Shown here: positions 35,500-49,290 of the stretch, piece by piece | Numbering within the stretch: position 1 is the stretch's first letter | How the letters are laid out: each line of letters begins with the position of its first letter | NCBI GenBank assembly: GCA_036345935.2 | Contig: JADWOT020000001.1 | Coordinates: 12,466,623 to 12,530,622, forward strand | Source of the DNA: Taenia hydatigena | Taxonomy: Eukaryota > Platyhelminthes > Cestoda > Cyclophyllidea > Taeniidae | Direction: 5' to 3' | DNA: 64,000 bases | Translations under genes and position numbers: made by a program | Notes under the pieces: model-generated | Database searches by the model: none | The model's input: the letters and a program-made list of their open reading frames with translations, nothing else | What the model was told of the DNA's origin: nothing

Positions 35500-38400
35500 T
35501 TTATAGTAATACAGCATTAGTAAAACTGCTTGGTCACGATCTACATAATCTAATGCATTGCCAAGGGATTTGGGAACTAAAAAGTGCTTAAAGAAGGGTG
35601 TGATCAGCACCTAATTATTGAGCTTTAACGTGGATTCTCCATTGTGGGTTTAATCGTGCTGGCATTTGCAGCAAAAGGAAAAAGATTATACCTTTAGAAA
35701 CCAAAGAAATTAACGCTTCTCGAGCAAATGCCAGTGTATAACTGTGCATTTGTAATGGGGCGATTTTTACCATGTATTCATACTCTTCATTCTGAACGGC
35801 AATTTATTCTTCCGGCCTAGCCATGCACTCAAAAATCTTTGAGTTGACAATTTGCTTACCTTTTAGCGCAGTCAATCAGCAATTGATTACCACTAGAATG
35901 CATTTTAGACTTTAAACAGTCTAGGCGACAGTAAGGCTGGAATGCCTCACGCATTTAGCCATTTCTATTTCCCATAGTTGAATTCGATGCACTCACACAT
36001 CACACGTGCTAGCAAGCTCTGACCTAAAAGCACCCTCAACACACATTTAAGCAAAATGAGAATTCAAGCTACAGCCAAGAGTATGGTAGAAGTCTGTTGT
36101 TATCATACACGCAGTTATCACTGTGGCTGAAGCTTCAAAATGACTGGCATTTTTCGTTTCTGATTTATGGATTTAATAAATTTAAATGCGATTAAATGTA
36201 AGCTTGGTCGGCAAAGTGGGGCCATTCATTCACCCTTCAAGCAAGTTCCGCATTCAAGCTTGAGTACTGCAAGATCTCTCCTAATCACTAACTAAAACGA
36301 ACGAAGTGAAGGTGCATACGTTTGAGCCAGCATTTGCTAGATAGCTATGAGGTGGCTCGAGAAAGGAAAAATAAACAATCCACAGCTCAACTTCTACTCA
36401 ACTTTATTTACTTATCCCTAAATGCTCTTGCCCACCACTTACAACTATCGAATAGGGGATTGTTTTTGAGAACTTTTGCACTGCTTGGCCATGCATTAAA
36501 AGTTGAATCAAAGTACCATCGGATTCGAGTGCATTTGTGTGCTGGCGTCAGCTAAATTACACCAATGAGCATGCAAGCCGAGAGAATTCAGAAAACGCTT
36601 ATTTTTAGCTCTAGGAAAGTCTGAATTCTTTCAAGCTCCAAAGACCAAAAAGCATGTATTTTTATAGTGCCTACCTTCACAGCATGAGTGGTAGCTTAGG
36701 TTAACAATGCGAAAAAATCCGACTGGGGTGGTGGATCGGCAATGACAGTCATTTGAATAAGCTCAATAATGCGAAGTGTTTGCGCATTGCTGCGCCTTCT
36801 TAAAGCAGGTGTTGTACACACTTGCCTTTTAGTAATAAAGTGAAATTGCAAATCTGAGTAGAATGGTTGGCGAAATCCCACGATAGAGTGAAAATCACAC
36901 CTGTTTAAGTGATCACTCAGCGACGGGCGGATAGACTAGTCGAGCAGGTGAGTCGATGAATGCATAGGTGGCTATATACTTCAACGTGTGTTGGTTATCC
37001 TACTGGAATAATAGGTTGCACAAAGAAGTCGGAGTTAATGAGTGGGCCTTAACAAACAGTTTTGCTCTCTTTTATCAAAAGTTCTGCTGAGGTGAATTTA
37101 ATGAGGCGGCAAGGTCAAGATACAATGCTTTGTTGCCGAAAACAGCCGATAGGATGAGTCACCAACACTCATATGCGCACTAACCGAATCTAATCACAAA
37201 ATAACATCATATAATAAGTCCAAGTGAAAGGAGTAACACAAGCTTTTGTATGGCATCACAAAGGATGCTGTTTAAAAAGTGATCCTTCCAACATGCATGA
37301 ACCCTACAGTAAGGAATGCAAGAGGGGTTGACATCTTCAACCCTTCCGTCCTTGGTGTCCACTTCGTTAAAGTCTGCCATCACGAAGATATCGATGATTT
37401 CGCGGCAAAATTGATTTATAACGTTGACTAAATCAACGCCTCTATGCCTTTGTGCTTAAAAGGTAACAACCAGCCAAATGATTTTTAGTCAATAATGGTG
37501 CTGCTAGTTGTCCGAATCAGTGAAGTTTATCTCTTGCAGCCTTTGTAGAGTCTTTCAGCACTGTCCGCTCTATGCATGCATGAATGCGGGGTATTATTTC
37601 CTTTTGCCGAAGCTCTAGCTTCAGGATTTTTTCATTTTTTCTCCTTAATGAGTAAGTATCCAGTAATTTTCTGGCGTAATTGCATAATCATGGTAATTGC
37701 CTCCTACCGGTAACAACTTGTGCGCAGTAGAGGTCAGACGACGGGAATAGGATTGCTGCTGCATTATTTGAATAAAATACTGTTCGCAGATAAAAATACT
37801 AAGCGTGTACGTCTTCGAAGACGATGCAGAAAAAACCACACTCCTTTGAGTTAACCAAGACTTCTATAAAGCATGCGTCTAAAACCAAACTGCGGTCTTT
37901 AAATGCAGTTGCCTTGACTTTGCTGCCTTGGAACACTAGTAATGTCCACCAAAATGCGACCGTTGCAGCTTTGATGACAGCGTTCAATCTTATTCTAGTC
38001 TATTCGTTAAATTTAATTCCAAACTTTTATTATTTGGAGCTAAGTCGAATATATTTCATCGCATCGTCGTTGTTCTTTTACCGCGACCTCCCCATATGAG
38101 TGCTAATGGCTCAAATAGGTAACGCCTTTTAGTGGGACAAATCACGCGAAACTAAGAATGATAAGATTAATCGTTGATAATTCTTGCAGTAGCGTTAAAA
38201 ACCGAGCTGAAAAAAATGGCTAATCCTTGTAGGACGCATGTTTGGTGCTTGACGTCGTAAAGCAAGGATGATGCATGGCATGCTGCTTCTTACGCAACTG
38301 TGGGTATTCTTGACAGCCTTTCACATAGGTTGGTCTCTCCCTGATACTCTTTTGGTGATATTGGACGCAGGATATTTGGTTCGCTGCTGTTGTCTTTAAC

Positions 38401-40379
38401 GTCATGGAGAGCAGTCACCATCGGTGGCGTACGTGGTACCTAACGTCCTATCATCACTGCCAGATTTTGCTAGCGTAGCGATCTACCCACCCACCTGAGG
38501 CTCGTCCTAAAAGTGCATCCATACCTGTTAAGTTCGCACAATGATTGCTTTTCTACTTTCTGCCTATCCTTTGTGCGACTCCATCAACGTTCACTCTGAT
38601 CGCTCTCTTGCTTTGTGTGTAGCGACCACTACATCAGCAAGGCTGCACATTGACTTGGTTAGGTCAAACTTGTTTTTCCTTCCTGCTTCAGCCCTTTTAG
38701 CCCCTCATCCAAAGGAGTATTTTGCCTGTGACGATCCCTTTTTGACTTCAATCAGGAAGGCGAATGCCAGTGGGTAAAGAAGGACTTGCTGTGAATGATA
38801 ATAATAGGAAATACTAATGCACCGAGTGAATAGAACTACAGACTAACCCTAGCTTAGAAGGAGATAGCAAGAGTAACGTTCAAGGAAGGGCTTGCTAAAC
38901 AAACTTGTAGGCGGCGTTTGCCGATGCAGGAAGCAAGCATAACCTTTCGCTATCCAAAAAGGCTATGCTGTTAACCCACAAGTTTGCTTTGATTGTATAA
39001 CCAAGTGCAAATATACAACACCCATCATGAAACACCAAAATAAAGGACCGAATTAAGGCAAAGCCTTTAGTCTTAAGCTGCAATCTGCTCCTCAATACTC
39101 ATGGGCCTGTTTGCGATTGTTCACGGGTTCACTCAAGTAGCAGCTGCACTGATACGATGCACATCAAAACCACAGGATTTTTAAAAAATAAAGCAAACCC
39201 AATTAAGGGTTTGTAAATGTTTATGCGGAAGGTTCCCATTGCCAAAGGAACACGCAAAAAAGGTCAGCAGTGCTGGTGTGGCAACTAAAAATCTGCGTTA
39301 CCAAAATGTAAGGAGGCGCAAATGTGTACGAACGGTTTCGGTGAAAACAAAATTTTGAGGCTAAGAAAAGGATGATACATCTGCTTGCACGCAAGTTCCA
39401 GCTTCGTGAATTCAGAGTGGCGTGTCCCTTTAAGGATAAAAATGCTAATACATTCGCAAAATCAATGTTGTCATAATTCGGTGCCTTAACATGCATCGAC
39501 GGTGTTTACAAATGTCAAGGGCCAGTCCAATCACCACTAATAACAACGATAATGGGAGACAATGGCAGCGCATTAAAGAAATAGTGTGTGTGATTATTGA
39601 TAAAGCTAGTCGCATACCTGTACAAAAGTCTTAAAGAACTGCTTCTTTGGAACGTTTAAAATAATCGCCAGCCTGACGATGAGAGGTCGCATTATTAGTG
39701 CGATGCAAATTAAACTTTACTATGAAGAAGCACAATCATTTGCAGGTATAGAAAATTGGCTGCACTGAACATTGACGCCACTGTCTATGGTTGATGTAGA
39801 CTGCCATGAAATATTTCAGAAAAGCTGACTAATGGTTTTACACCAAAGTCTTCCGAGCATTCATAAAACAGACGGAATGTCGATGTAAAAGTGAACCTAG
39901 AGATTGCTTTAAAAGAAAAGCCTAGCGTGTACCCCATGTATGTGTTTGTTTCTTCCTCACTAAAACCCCAAATATTGGTGATGCTAAAAAACACCCTTTA
40001 AAATCACACGCATCCTCCTTATGTACCTAACAGTAGCGACCCTTTGCTGAAATCGGTTAAGTAGTAATTTTATTTGGATCGCGTTTCCAGCTCATTGCCA
40101 GTATCATGCCACAGCGCTTGTGCACTTATGCCTGATTGCGGGTGCCATCTCTTCTACAAAATGTTTTAATGCATCCGTCACGTACAACACGAAGCGGATC
40201 GCTCAGCGGCGCAAGTAATCGCAAAATAACAGTGCGGAGGTGACTCGCAATTCAGCACAGTCATGACCTCAGTGCATTGATTCCCCTTGTTACATTTTAA
40301 TTATCAGCACCTCGCTTTGATTCTTTCTGCTACCCCGCCTGCATCTACGCTCCTCTTCACAGATATGCGCTATTCCGTG
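35500..40379. other. Gene-poor 5 kb
   Basis: Frames up to about 90 codons, none recognised. No clear repeat shared with other parts of the window. Confidence 0.4.
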
Positions 40380-40500
40380 CGGTCGATTCCTATTTCATCA
40401 TACCCTTTTCCTTCGCAATGTATTTGCTTGCAAGTTATTACACGCATATATTACTTTGTTGAATAAGGTAGCACTAATACAATCGTGGTGCATCGGGTGC
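40380..40500 (+). repeat. Repeat R4, partial diverged copy
   Basis: Matches 62920-63000 and 22180-22260 (landmarks CCTTCGCA, TTGAATAAGGTAGCACTAA). An insertion of about 20 bp breaks the frame that is open in the other copies, so this copy is dead. Confidence 0.5.
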
Positions 40501-40819
40501 ACAAAGACGAAGCAGTCATGACAACTGTAGTCTCGAATTATTTAGTATAAGCACGCTTCTACCCCTTGTCAGATAATGTAAGTGACAGGAAGTATCCTGC
40601 ACGATGATGCAGAGCGATTGTTGCATAAACGCGCACGAGTTGGGTGTTTCCATTTCTCTGCACCTGCTGCCGTGCAATTTCAGACTTGTGTGCGTGTGCC
40701 ATTTGGGAAGCTGCACAGGAAATAGACCAGTCCAAATGAGAATGCATAAGGTTGCTACACTGTTACCTCGCTTATCGCATAAGCTTCGGTTGTGTTTTTT
40801 AAACAGGTATGATCAGGAA

Positions 40820-41780
40820 GTAGGTGACGGCCTTTATCTGTTAATTACGCAAATACAAAGGTGCAAAATATTCCAGCATCAACTGCCTTTGATGTGAAAA
40901 CCTAAATAAATGAATTCGGAGAGCCCATGCTTTTCCCCACATTGAACACTTACCCATCTCTGCCTTTTGCACAGCTCATGTGCCTCTTGACAGCTTGTTC
41001 GTAGATCTCAATGATGCAGTTGTCCTCCAGCAATCTACTTTGTGCTTATACGAATTCTTTTCTACTCGTATTATTTAACAGACTTATAAATTTATTACTT
41101 TGCTAAAATTGGTTTTGACCCAACTTGCTTTCTGATTGACCTGAAATAATGCATAGGAACCGCTAGCATCCTAGTGGTAGCGGACAGATTAGTCCATGTG
41201 TGGCTTGAACCAATTTGTCTTTGGTGTACAGGACATCAAATAAACAGGAAGTTGGCTTATGTCAAATCACACTTCCGATCCTTCCTGCCAAACTGCGAAT
41301 TCGCACTATTAACCGATTTGGCTATATAAACTTAAGACACTTTCTCCTTACGCTCGCACCGGATATGGTCAGCAAAGTGTGTTGGGAAAACATGGACTCG
41401 TAACTCTCCACCCATTTTGAAATTATTTGTGTTTTAGCAGCAGTATAAGCACAACTACATTAGGCCGTCGTTCCAGAATGAAATGTAGTTCTATCCTAAG
41501 GCAGGGCCGCATGGCTTTGCAGAATCGGTATCCTAACCAACGAAGCACTCTACTTAAATCTTGCTCAAACGCCTAACATTAGGATGAAATATGGCAATGT
41601 GCGTGATCGGATTTAATTCTATGTAAGAATGTAACAGACACATCAATGCAACAACAATAAGGTAGCCGAAACATTGACTAATGTACATAACCTAACGCAA
41701 TCGCAGCGTTTGAATAGACACCAAGGCAAGTAATTCGATATACCGTGTCTATATAACACTGACCAGATCGACAATCACGT
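40820..41780 (+). repeat. Repeat block R5, copy 1
   Basis: Same-orientation partner of 58330-59320. Shared landmarks include GTCAAATCAC, CCCATTTTGAAAT, CCAGAATGAAATG, TCCTAAGGCA, CTAACCAACGA and GACCAGATCGACA. It carries a minus-strand exon-like segment (40954-41038) also present in the other copy. Confidence 0.7.
40954..41038 (-). pseudogene. Exon-like segment shared by R5 copies (copy 1)
   Basis: On the minus strand, RLLEDNCIIEIYEQAVKRHM followed by SCAKGRDG ends at a consensus donor GG|GTAAGTG. The 58.5 kb copy has GLLKNSCAIETQEKAAKMHM then HRAKNEDG, with a donor GG|GTACGT at the same place. About half of 28 residues are identical without a gap. The protein is unknown, and the 5' boundary of the exon was not found (a TAA lies four codons upstream). 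Confidence 0.35.
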
Positions 41781-44100
41781 ACACAAGTTTTGAGTAAGAT
41801 TACCTGTTAAAGCTATTTCTACTGATTGCTTAAAACGCGAAGTAACTCTCCAAGTAGATGTGATTGCTTCAAGAGGAAACATAGGTCATAGAAATGAAGC
41901 ATTGACCAGTCATGTTTGTGCGCAGTGAAACCAAAGACGAGGTAACAGTGCAACAATTTTATGCATCTGTTGTTAGTTTAGTTTATTTCTCTTATCGGCT
42001 CACAAATAACACACACACATTGGAAATTATGTGTCGGCAAATAAGTTATAGGATGTTCCCTGTTGCATCTCAGAGGTCTAGAATTGGATGTACCCAACCC
42101 GTGCGCATCCACGCTGTAATCGCTGCGTCATCGTGCAGGATAATTCCTGTTAGTCATCATAGCTGATGAATGGAGGAAGCGCACTTTTACCGAGTGCCTG
42201 GAGACTACAGCTGTCATACAGGGTCTCCTGATGAGAAATATGCAATTGCACAGCAAATTGATGGTGATATTATGTCATTGGTTTCAGTATTGTTGCTGAC
42301 TTCGTCCATAACCGACCATATGCAATCCGATCGCTAGATGCAAATAACCTGAACTTTTGAACTTCCACATGATTGCTGTCTCTTATTTTGACAATCGTAA
42401 TGTGTTTCTCTGACATCGACAGGGATCCGTTTTCTGTGATGGGTGCGAAGATGCGCCAAATTAAAGGGTGCATAATTCGATTGTTCATGCTCATGCTGGT
42501 AATGATTGTATTCCATAGTGAATGGGTTTGGTCGCGTGTACAATCATGGGTCTAAATGTATTGGCATTGACTTGATGATGAGTAAGCAAGTTGTCGGTGG
42601 TGGAAGTTATGCAATGAGGTGTCTGCGCTGTCAAAAAGTGGGGCTGTATTTTAGTGAATGAATGTGAAGTGTGATAATATGTTGTCCGTGTACTGCAGTG
42701 ACATCAAGGCTCGCGAATTCATTAGAGTAGCTAAAGAAAACACGTGTTGATCATACAGAAAGGTGGGATTTCTGGCCATTCTTACCATACTCTTTTGACC
42801 GACTGCCACCTCTCTCCATTCGGCAGCATTGCTAGGAGGTAAATAGCAATGAATAGCATCTGAGGCAGTGCAGACTACTTGTATTGATGGCACCCATTCT
42901 AGAAATGCACAGTGGCATGATTGTTTGCATAAGAGAAAAGGAGATTAGCATCCTTTTTGCACAAATGTACGCCATCTGGGTGCCTAAAAGCACACCATTG
43001 TTGCTGAGATAAAGGGCGTGATGGAAACGTCTGCCTGCCTACCTCTTAGTTTGCTCAGATTATGGAGTTCGGATTTAATGAGCAGAAACGCTGGCATCGG
43101 GCCAGTTATAAGGTCAGTTCTATTGGTCAAAACTGCTAGGCTCGTGCACCGCGGCCACACCAGCCACCAACGGCAGAACTTCTGGCGGTTATTCGCACAC
43201 CCATTTGATTGGACGCAGGTGCGAAGCAAAATATCCTCAATGCCGATGCCTTAGTAATTCCTAAAACAAGTCACTGAGTAGTATTTTTATGTTTGACAGC
43301 ATCACATCCAACTTTGACTGCTGACGATACACTGCAGCATGGCTTACTAATTGGTACAATTATAAAGAGGGTTGGAGGATTTCAAATGCTGCATGGCTAC
43401 TCTGTGGCAGTGTGCTGTAGCCTAGACTATTGTCGTTCTATCACCCCAGTTTACTCTAAAGTGAATAAAAGCCGCATGACAAATGCGCGGTATGGTTTGG
43501 GGATCATGAACTTAGATGGCATTAATTTGGATGAGAGTCAATAATTTGGTGGCTGTGTGGTGGGATAACAACGCAGCGATGCGACGTCCAGAGGGCAAGG
43601 GCGTTTGCACAATGGAGTTAAGAGGACAGATTTGAAGGCTATTTTGGGAATTGTACAGCATTAAATGAGACATTGAGCGTGCGGAAAGCTTGGCCGAGAG
43701 GGACTGCAATGAAATCAGGGTGTTAAACGAAATCGCATCAATCGAAACAGCATTTTGACAAATTTATCACGTTAACAAAACAAACACACGTGCCCAATTA
43801 TAAACACAAATATATTTTGGAAATGTCACGTACAAGGAGGAGGCGGCTGAATTTGGGAAATGGTGGCGACACATCTGCACGATTGAGATCAAATAATATG
43901 AACCCTACACACGTGACTTTTACTTGGAGGGCGGTTAAGACGCGGATGTCCATCCCATTATAGCAGTCTATGCTAAATGGTGTGAGCTTATCACACGAAG
44001 TGAATCGTCAAATGCAGTATTCAGGATGGATCCAGTGCAGAATTCAGTAAAAACACACAGTCTCACTCCAAAATCTGCAAGCACCAGGAGTCAGCGAGCA
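41781..44100. other. Stretch with no recognisable gene
   Basis: Several frames of 60-85 codons, none recognised. Confidence 0.4.
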
Positions 44101-45180
44101 TAATGGAGGAAAAAGTTGGAAAAAGGATAAATACGTATGAGTAATTAAAATCATGTAACAAAACAAAGAACTAAAAAAGAGGTTGAAATCCGAAGAGCAA
44201 ATTTAAAAAGCAGTTTAATGATAGAAAGGACGAATTGTCAGACCCAAAAGCAATTGAGAAAGGAAGACAATGAGAAAGAAGGAAAATAAACAGAAATAAA
44301 CGACAATATAAAGGACGAAAACAAGACAACAAATGCATAAAAAGGTTAAAAATGTTCCAGCAGTAGCGTTGGCAGCAGCATCAGGGGCAGGAGGTGTAGG
44401 TTGAGGAGAATGTTGGCGCCTCGTAATCGCAGCAAACAGTGTGGCAGCGCAGGGAGCGACAGAGAGATTGGGAGACACGTAGCAAAATGGAAATAGAGTG
44501 AGACACCTGGAGTGGTTTGGCAGGTAGGTAGTTAGAGAATGTAAAGTGATGGGCTGAATGAATGAATGGTGTGGATAGGGGGTGGAGGCATACAGAAGAC
44601 AGAAGGAAAAGAGAGAGGAGTGCGGCGGGAGGGAGCACGGTGCTTGGCAACAGCACTGAGCAATTTCTGTCAGTGTTGATGTCGGCGCCACACCCACTCA
44701 CCCAATTTTCTTATAGTATTTATATTTTTGCATATTCGCTAATTATTTTTAGCCATACATATGTACTTTTACTTACCTTTTACTTTACTCTCCTGCCTGT
44801 TTGCCGCTTTCCCTTGTCTATGTTATAAAACCGCATTCTCACATCGTTCCCTTTCTCCTCCAAAGTGAGTTTTTTCGACCTGCCATTGTTTATATACTTT
44901 GTTCTACCAATTCTATTGGACCTTCTAACTCCTTTCCCCCTTAAGTCTGTCTTTTTATTGGTTGACCTCAATGTTTGTCCTTACATCTCACCCCTTGTCT
45001 TGTCAAATATCAAATTCTACGTTGCTATTAGTGTCTGTTTTTATTAGCTTTTTGACTACCATAGATTTTCGTTTCTATTCTTGCAGGTTTTTAGCAGAAA
45101 CTGTTATAATTTGTTCCCAACATCTTTCTGCCCGAATCCTTTTAACTTAAGCATTGTGGTGATGGACTTTGTCCCTTTAT
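44101..45180. other. Composition-skewed stretch
   Basis: Purine-rich on plus from about 44100 to 44650, then pyrimidine-rich to about 45150. Long frames on the purine tract's complement (160 and 106 codons, minus) reflect this bias. Confidence 0.45.
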
Positions 45181-48100
45181 AGTTGATCGGCATTAGCATT
45201 ACGCTCTCTGTATACCACGACGTCAGTGTTTACAGCTCTGATGACCAGTTATCGTCGATAGCCAGGTCTTCTTACTTTACCTTGTTCCTTTTTTTCCCAA
45301 CCAGGTCCTACAACCTTTCGCTGATCCCTGTGATTAGACAAGGTGTTTGCGAATGCGCTTTTGCTGAATAGGCACTGTGACACCACACTGATTGACACCA
45401 AGACATGCACCACTGCTTGTGGTAATGGATAGAACTCTAGTTTATGTTGTGATGCCGAGGAATTGTAAGGTCCTCTAGCATGATTACGCTCCTTCATCAA
45501 GTATGCAGGGAATTTTTAGTCTGGGTTTCACATGCATCTCTGCTGGTTTGGTTAGTGTCCAGTATAAACAAACGCACAGTTACCAGAGCGTCCGGTGGCC
45601 ACCGAATACATCATCTCCTGAGTTGGCTCACCTTTTAAGGTATTACAACATCCTGTAGGGCACAAAATGTTTATTTACTTGGTTTGCTTCCTTCCATTAA
45701 CTCACATTTAGCTTTATTGCCAATTATATTCGATGGAATAAATAGTAAAGGAAATCACAGTCTAAGGAGTTCTATTTAAAACGTTTAAACATGGTTTTTG
45801 CAGCAGGCGATTAACTGATATGGATCCATTCAGAGCACGCCCTCACACCATTCTTCTGAAGCCACCGCTCAGATGCCAAACGTGCCGAATTCTTTCAACA
45901 ATTATTTCGTGTCATTTGTTGAGCTTAACTTCAGAAACGTGCTTTTAGACTGCCGCATGTGTTCCGACGCTCCATTTGCTCTCTACAATCAATTATGAGG
46001 CCTTCTAATAGAAGGCAATTGTTGTCCTACATCTTCGATACTTAACCCGCAGGAGAAAGGGCTGGAATCATGTACTATATCTCGACTTCCTCGTAAAGAC
46101 ATGCATTTTCGTAATGTGTAAAGTGTGGAAAGAGGATGTGATTGGAGGGTAGTTGAAACAGCAGTCTGGCTATTACTAAGCCACCGGAGTTACCCCGCCT
46201 CCCCTAGCTGCCATGACCCCACCACGCTATGACCAGGTGTTAGGCGTTGCAATGGCGTAGGACTGAACGCGTAAACAACAGTGACTAATGCCTTGAATGT
46301 GTCAGCTCTGGTCACTAAAACCCCTATATAAACGCAGTAAAAATTCAATGCCATGGGCAACAAAACAGAGAGACAATATCAGATGCAAGCGACCATCGAT
46401 GGCAATGATGCGAGCACCTTAGAGGTGCTGCCCCTTAGCAAATCTACCAGTCTATGGATTGTCTTGTGAAACCCAACACTTTGTAATAAGAGGGTGGTAA
46501 ACCTGTCTCGAGATTGTTGCAATTTAGGACACAACGATAAGTTTAAGCGATCCTAGTGAGTTTGTGGCGTTAAATATCAGAGTGTTGCCACAGCTTTTAC
46601 CTCCTACCTCATCCTCCGCGAAACAGTGCGGCACATTATCCAAAAGGGCAAATATGTTTTACAAAAGCAGAGATTTGACTTTCAGGTAGACCAAAATCAA
46701 TGCCTTATGTCACCGTGGCGTCTTCGCTCGCTCCAAACTCCAGCGATGATACTACCAGTTTCACGTTTAAAGGTGGTGAAAGCACACCAAAAATGAGGAA
46801 AAGACGCAAGTTTATTTTTAGATTTTAGCTGTTTGGACGAAGGAGGCGAATGTTATCGTTAGGCCTCCATTGAGAGGTGAAAACGCGACTACGACTGCGT
46901 GGCCATTTAGGTCAAATATTACGCACTGCAGACCTAATTTGAACACTAAAGAGTCTTTAATCTAGTAGTGGTCACTCGGTCGCAACCAGTGTGGCCTTGG
47001 GTCATTGTGCTGGTCACATTCTTCGAAACTGAGACAATTCGCCCACCCACCACTTCATCACTGACGTTTTTGCGTTTTCGTGAGTTCCTGCGAACCTCCT
47101 GGTAAGCTTTTCTTTAAGTCATTGACAGGCCTTCATTGAATTGTTTTTGTATTTTGATATAGAAGGAAAGCAAGTCAATTCAGGTGTGAAAGAAGATATT
47201 TCACAGGGAAACAAATTCGGCAGTAGAGTAGACCAGACTGTAGTTACTTGACACAAAGCAAATGCATTTTGAGAAATTGACTTTGTTCCTTATAAAACAC
47301 GCCTTTCTTTATGATGCTTGTCCGATCATAACGACACACTTGTATTATCCCTTATACATCGGTGCCACGATTAACTTCTTATCCCTACTCCACGTGTACA
47401 GCAACACTGCTTCCAATCTCACGTGACTGACAATGTCACTAGGGGTAGTAGGAGTCCTCCACCGACCCATTTACCTATTTGCGTAGATCCGTCAGCACTG
47501 TAAGCATTAACTGCCAGATGGTTTGATGTTACCTACTTCGTCTGTTCCATTTATTGGTTACTTTGTTCGCCAAGACATGCAGAGAATGCTCTACCGCGTC
47601 CAGAAGCGGGTCGAAACAGCGGCTGGACGACTACGTGCAGAATAGACGGACATCCTCTGCCCCTAACTGTCATGCCTCCAGCGTGTAGCACGTCTGACCC
47701 TCGTCGCGGAATTACGTACAGCTGCGAGGCGTTACGACGTCGGGTCAGGCGTCCTAATGGCATGACACGAAGCTCAAAAGTTAGTCAGCGGCATTAGTTA
47801 TTCTTAGCAAACATTCAGCGTTTCCAAGAGTGATTACAATTTCCTCCACCAATATAGTTGGGCATCATTTTGATGTGCAAGAAAATGAAGACACAATTTG
47901 AGTAGGACAATGAGGTGCATTTTATGATACGACAAGCAAAATCGTTGATACAATGCTCTCAAAAGTTTGTATCCTTGCAAGTTTTACTTTGATGACGAGC
48001 CGTAACTGAGCGTGATCCAACTCCTGTGGATATGCGACTCGACAAACCTCACAATCGCATACATCTCGACCACATTTATAAATGCTACATTTTGACAAAT

Positions 48101-48329
48101 GCATTAGGACAAGAGGTAGTCTAAGTGGAGGTACACGTTGAGGCAGGTGACAGGCATGAGCAGTTTGATGGGGAATTGTTTTAAGTTTCGCATGATTGCA
48201 GGCCCTCTTCGGATGTTTCACCATCTCTATGGAAGGTCTCGTACAATTTTAGGATCTTAAAGCCACAAAGTCATGAAACACATCAACAATTGTAACTTGT
48301 TTCACAAAGTTCCACAACTTGAATTACTC
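45181..48329. other. Stretch with no recognisable gene
   Basis: A TATATAA at 46326 lies just upstream of an ATG in a strong context (GCCATGG, 46353) that opens 38 codons, MGNKTERQYQMQATIDGND onward. The spacing leaves almost no leader and I do not call it a gene. A GC-richer island at about 47570-47760 has no recognised product. Confidence 0.3.
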
Positions 48330-48555
48330 GTATGACATGTATGGACGACCTTAATAGTCGGGTTGTGAAGAGCGCTGGGCACTGCGCTAATTTCCGGAAG
48401 CCTTAACCTGGTGGAGGGATGCTGTCTTCCTCTGTGTGGTCTGAGTATACTGACGATCTCTGAATAGGCAGGGACACTTAAACACCTGACTGAAATAGAA
48501 GTGAGGCGATCGAAATAATGCTCTGACAGTCTTTATTTCTCCACCCAGTTGGCAA
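48330..48555 (+). repeat. Repeat R6, copy 1
   Basis: Weak same-orientation similarity to 49015-49290, with landmarks GAGCATACTGA or GAGTATACTGA, CTGACTGAAATA, GGCGATCG or GGTGGTCGG, and GCTCTGACA or ACTCTAACA in order. Identity looks near 65%. Confidence 0.4.
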
Positions 48556-49014
48556 GTAAGCAGATGCTATCTTCCACTGCAAATCTAGCAAACGCAAAAT
48601 GAGAAACACACCTTAGCGAAATAATTTTACTCAGTTCATTTTTTGGCATTCTCTGTGACTTTCGTCTTCTTTTAAGAGCCTGTACAAATGCGTGTGTGTG
48701 TATGCGTTTTGAATTTTCGAAGCGCATCAGCAGTCGATAAATATGCCTTGCTGCTGATCGTCGGGGTCTTGTTTGATTCACTTTTTTCCTGTATGCATGG
48801 TCACCCAGCGAACTGTAACGCCTAATGGAAAGAAGAATCCAATTTCCGAGTTGATTAGTTTGATGTTTTAAAGAGCACATTTGCGGTTGTGGGAGGCGTT
48901 ACTTTCCACTGCACAGACGAACCGTGCTTCTTTAGCAACTGAAAATATTGCAAAGAACCAAAAGTTTTAGTTGTTCATGAGCGTACACAGGCGTGTTTGG
49001 ATACACTGGTAAGA

Positions 49015-49290
49015 GATGTGTAGAAGATCTTAGTAGCGTGCACGCGAAGAGCACTAGGTGCTTTACGAGCCTTCAAGAGTTTTCTTAATGAGTGGAGTCT
49101 GTACCTGTTAGAGAAATGCAATCTTCTGCAGTATAGTTTGAGCATACTGAAGCCTGTTGGGAAGGTAAGATTGCTAAAGCACTATAAATTGATAAATGCG
49201 TCTGACTGAAATAAGGGTTAGGTGGTCGGATTAACACTCTAACATCCTCTGCTATCTGATCCATTAAGTAGGCACAGAATATGGGACGCA
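49015..49290 (+). repeat. Repeat R6, copy 2
   Basis: Partner of 48330-48555, about 0.7 kb away in direct orientation. No coding frame is shared. Confidence 0.4.

Noticed and set aside
44215..44701. 160- and 106-codon minus-strand frames rich in Ser, Pro and Thr
   Set aside because: They lie opposite a purine-rich stretch and both frames are open at once.
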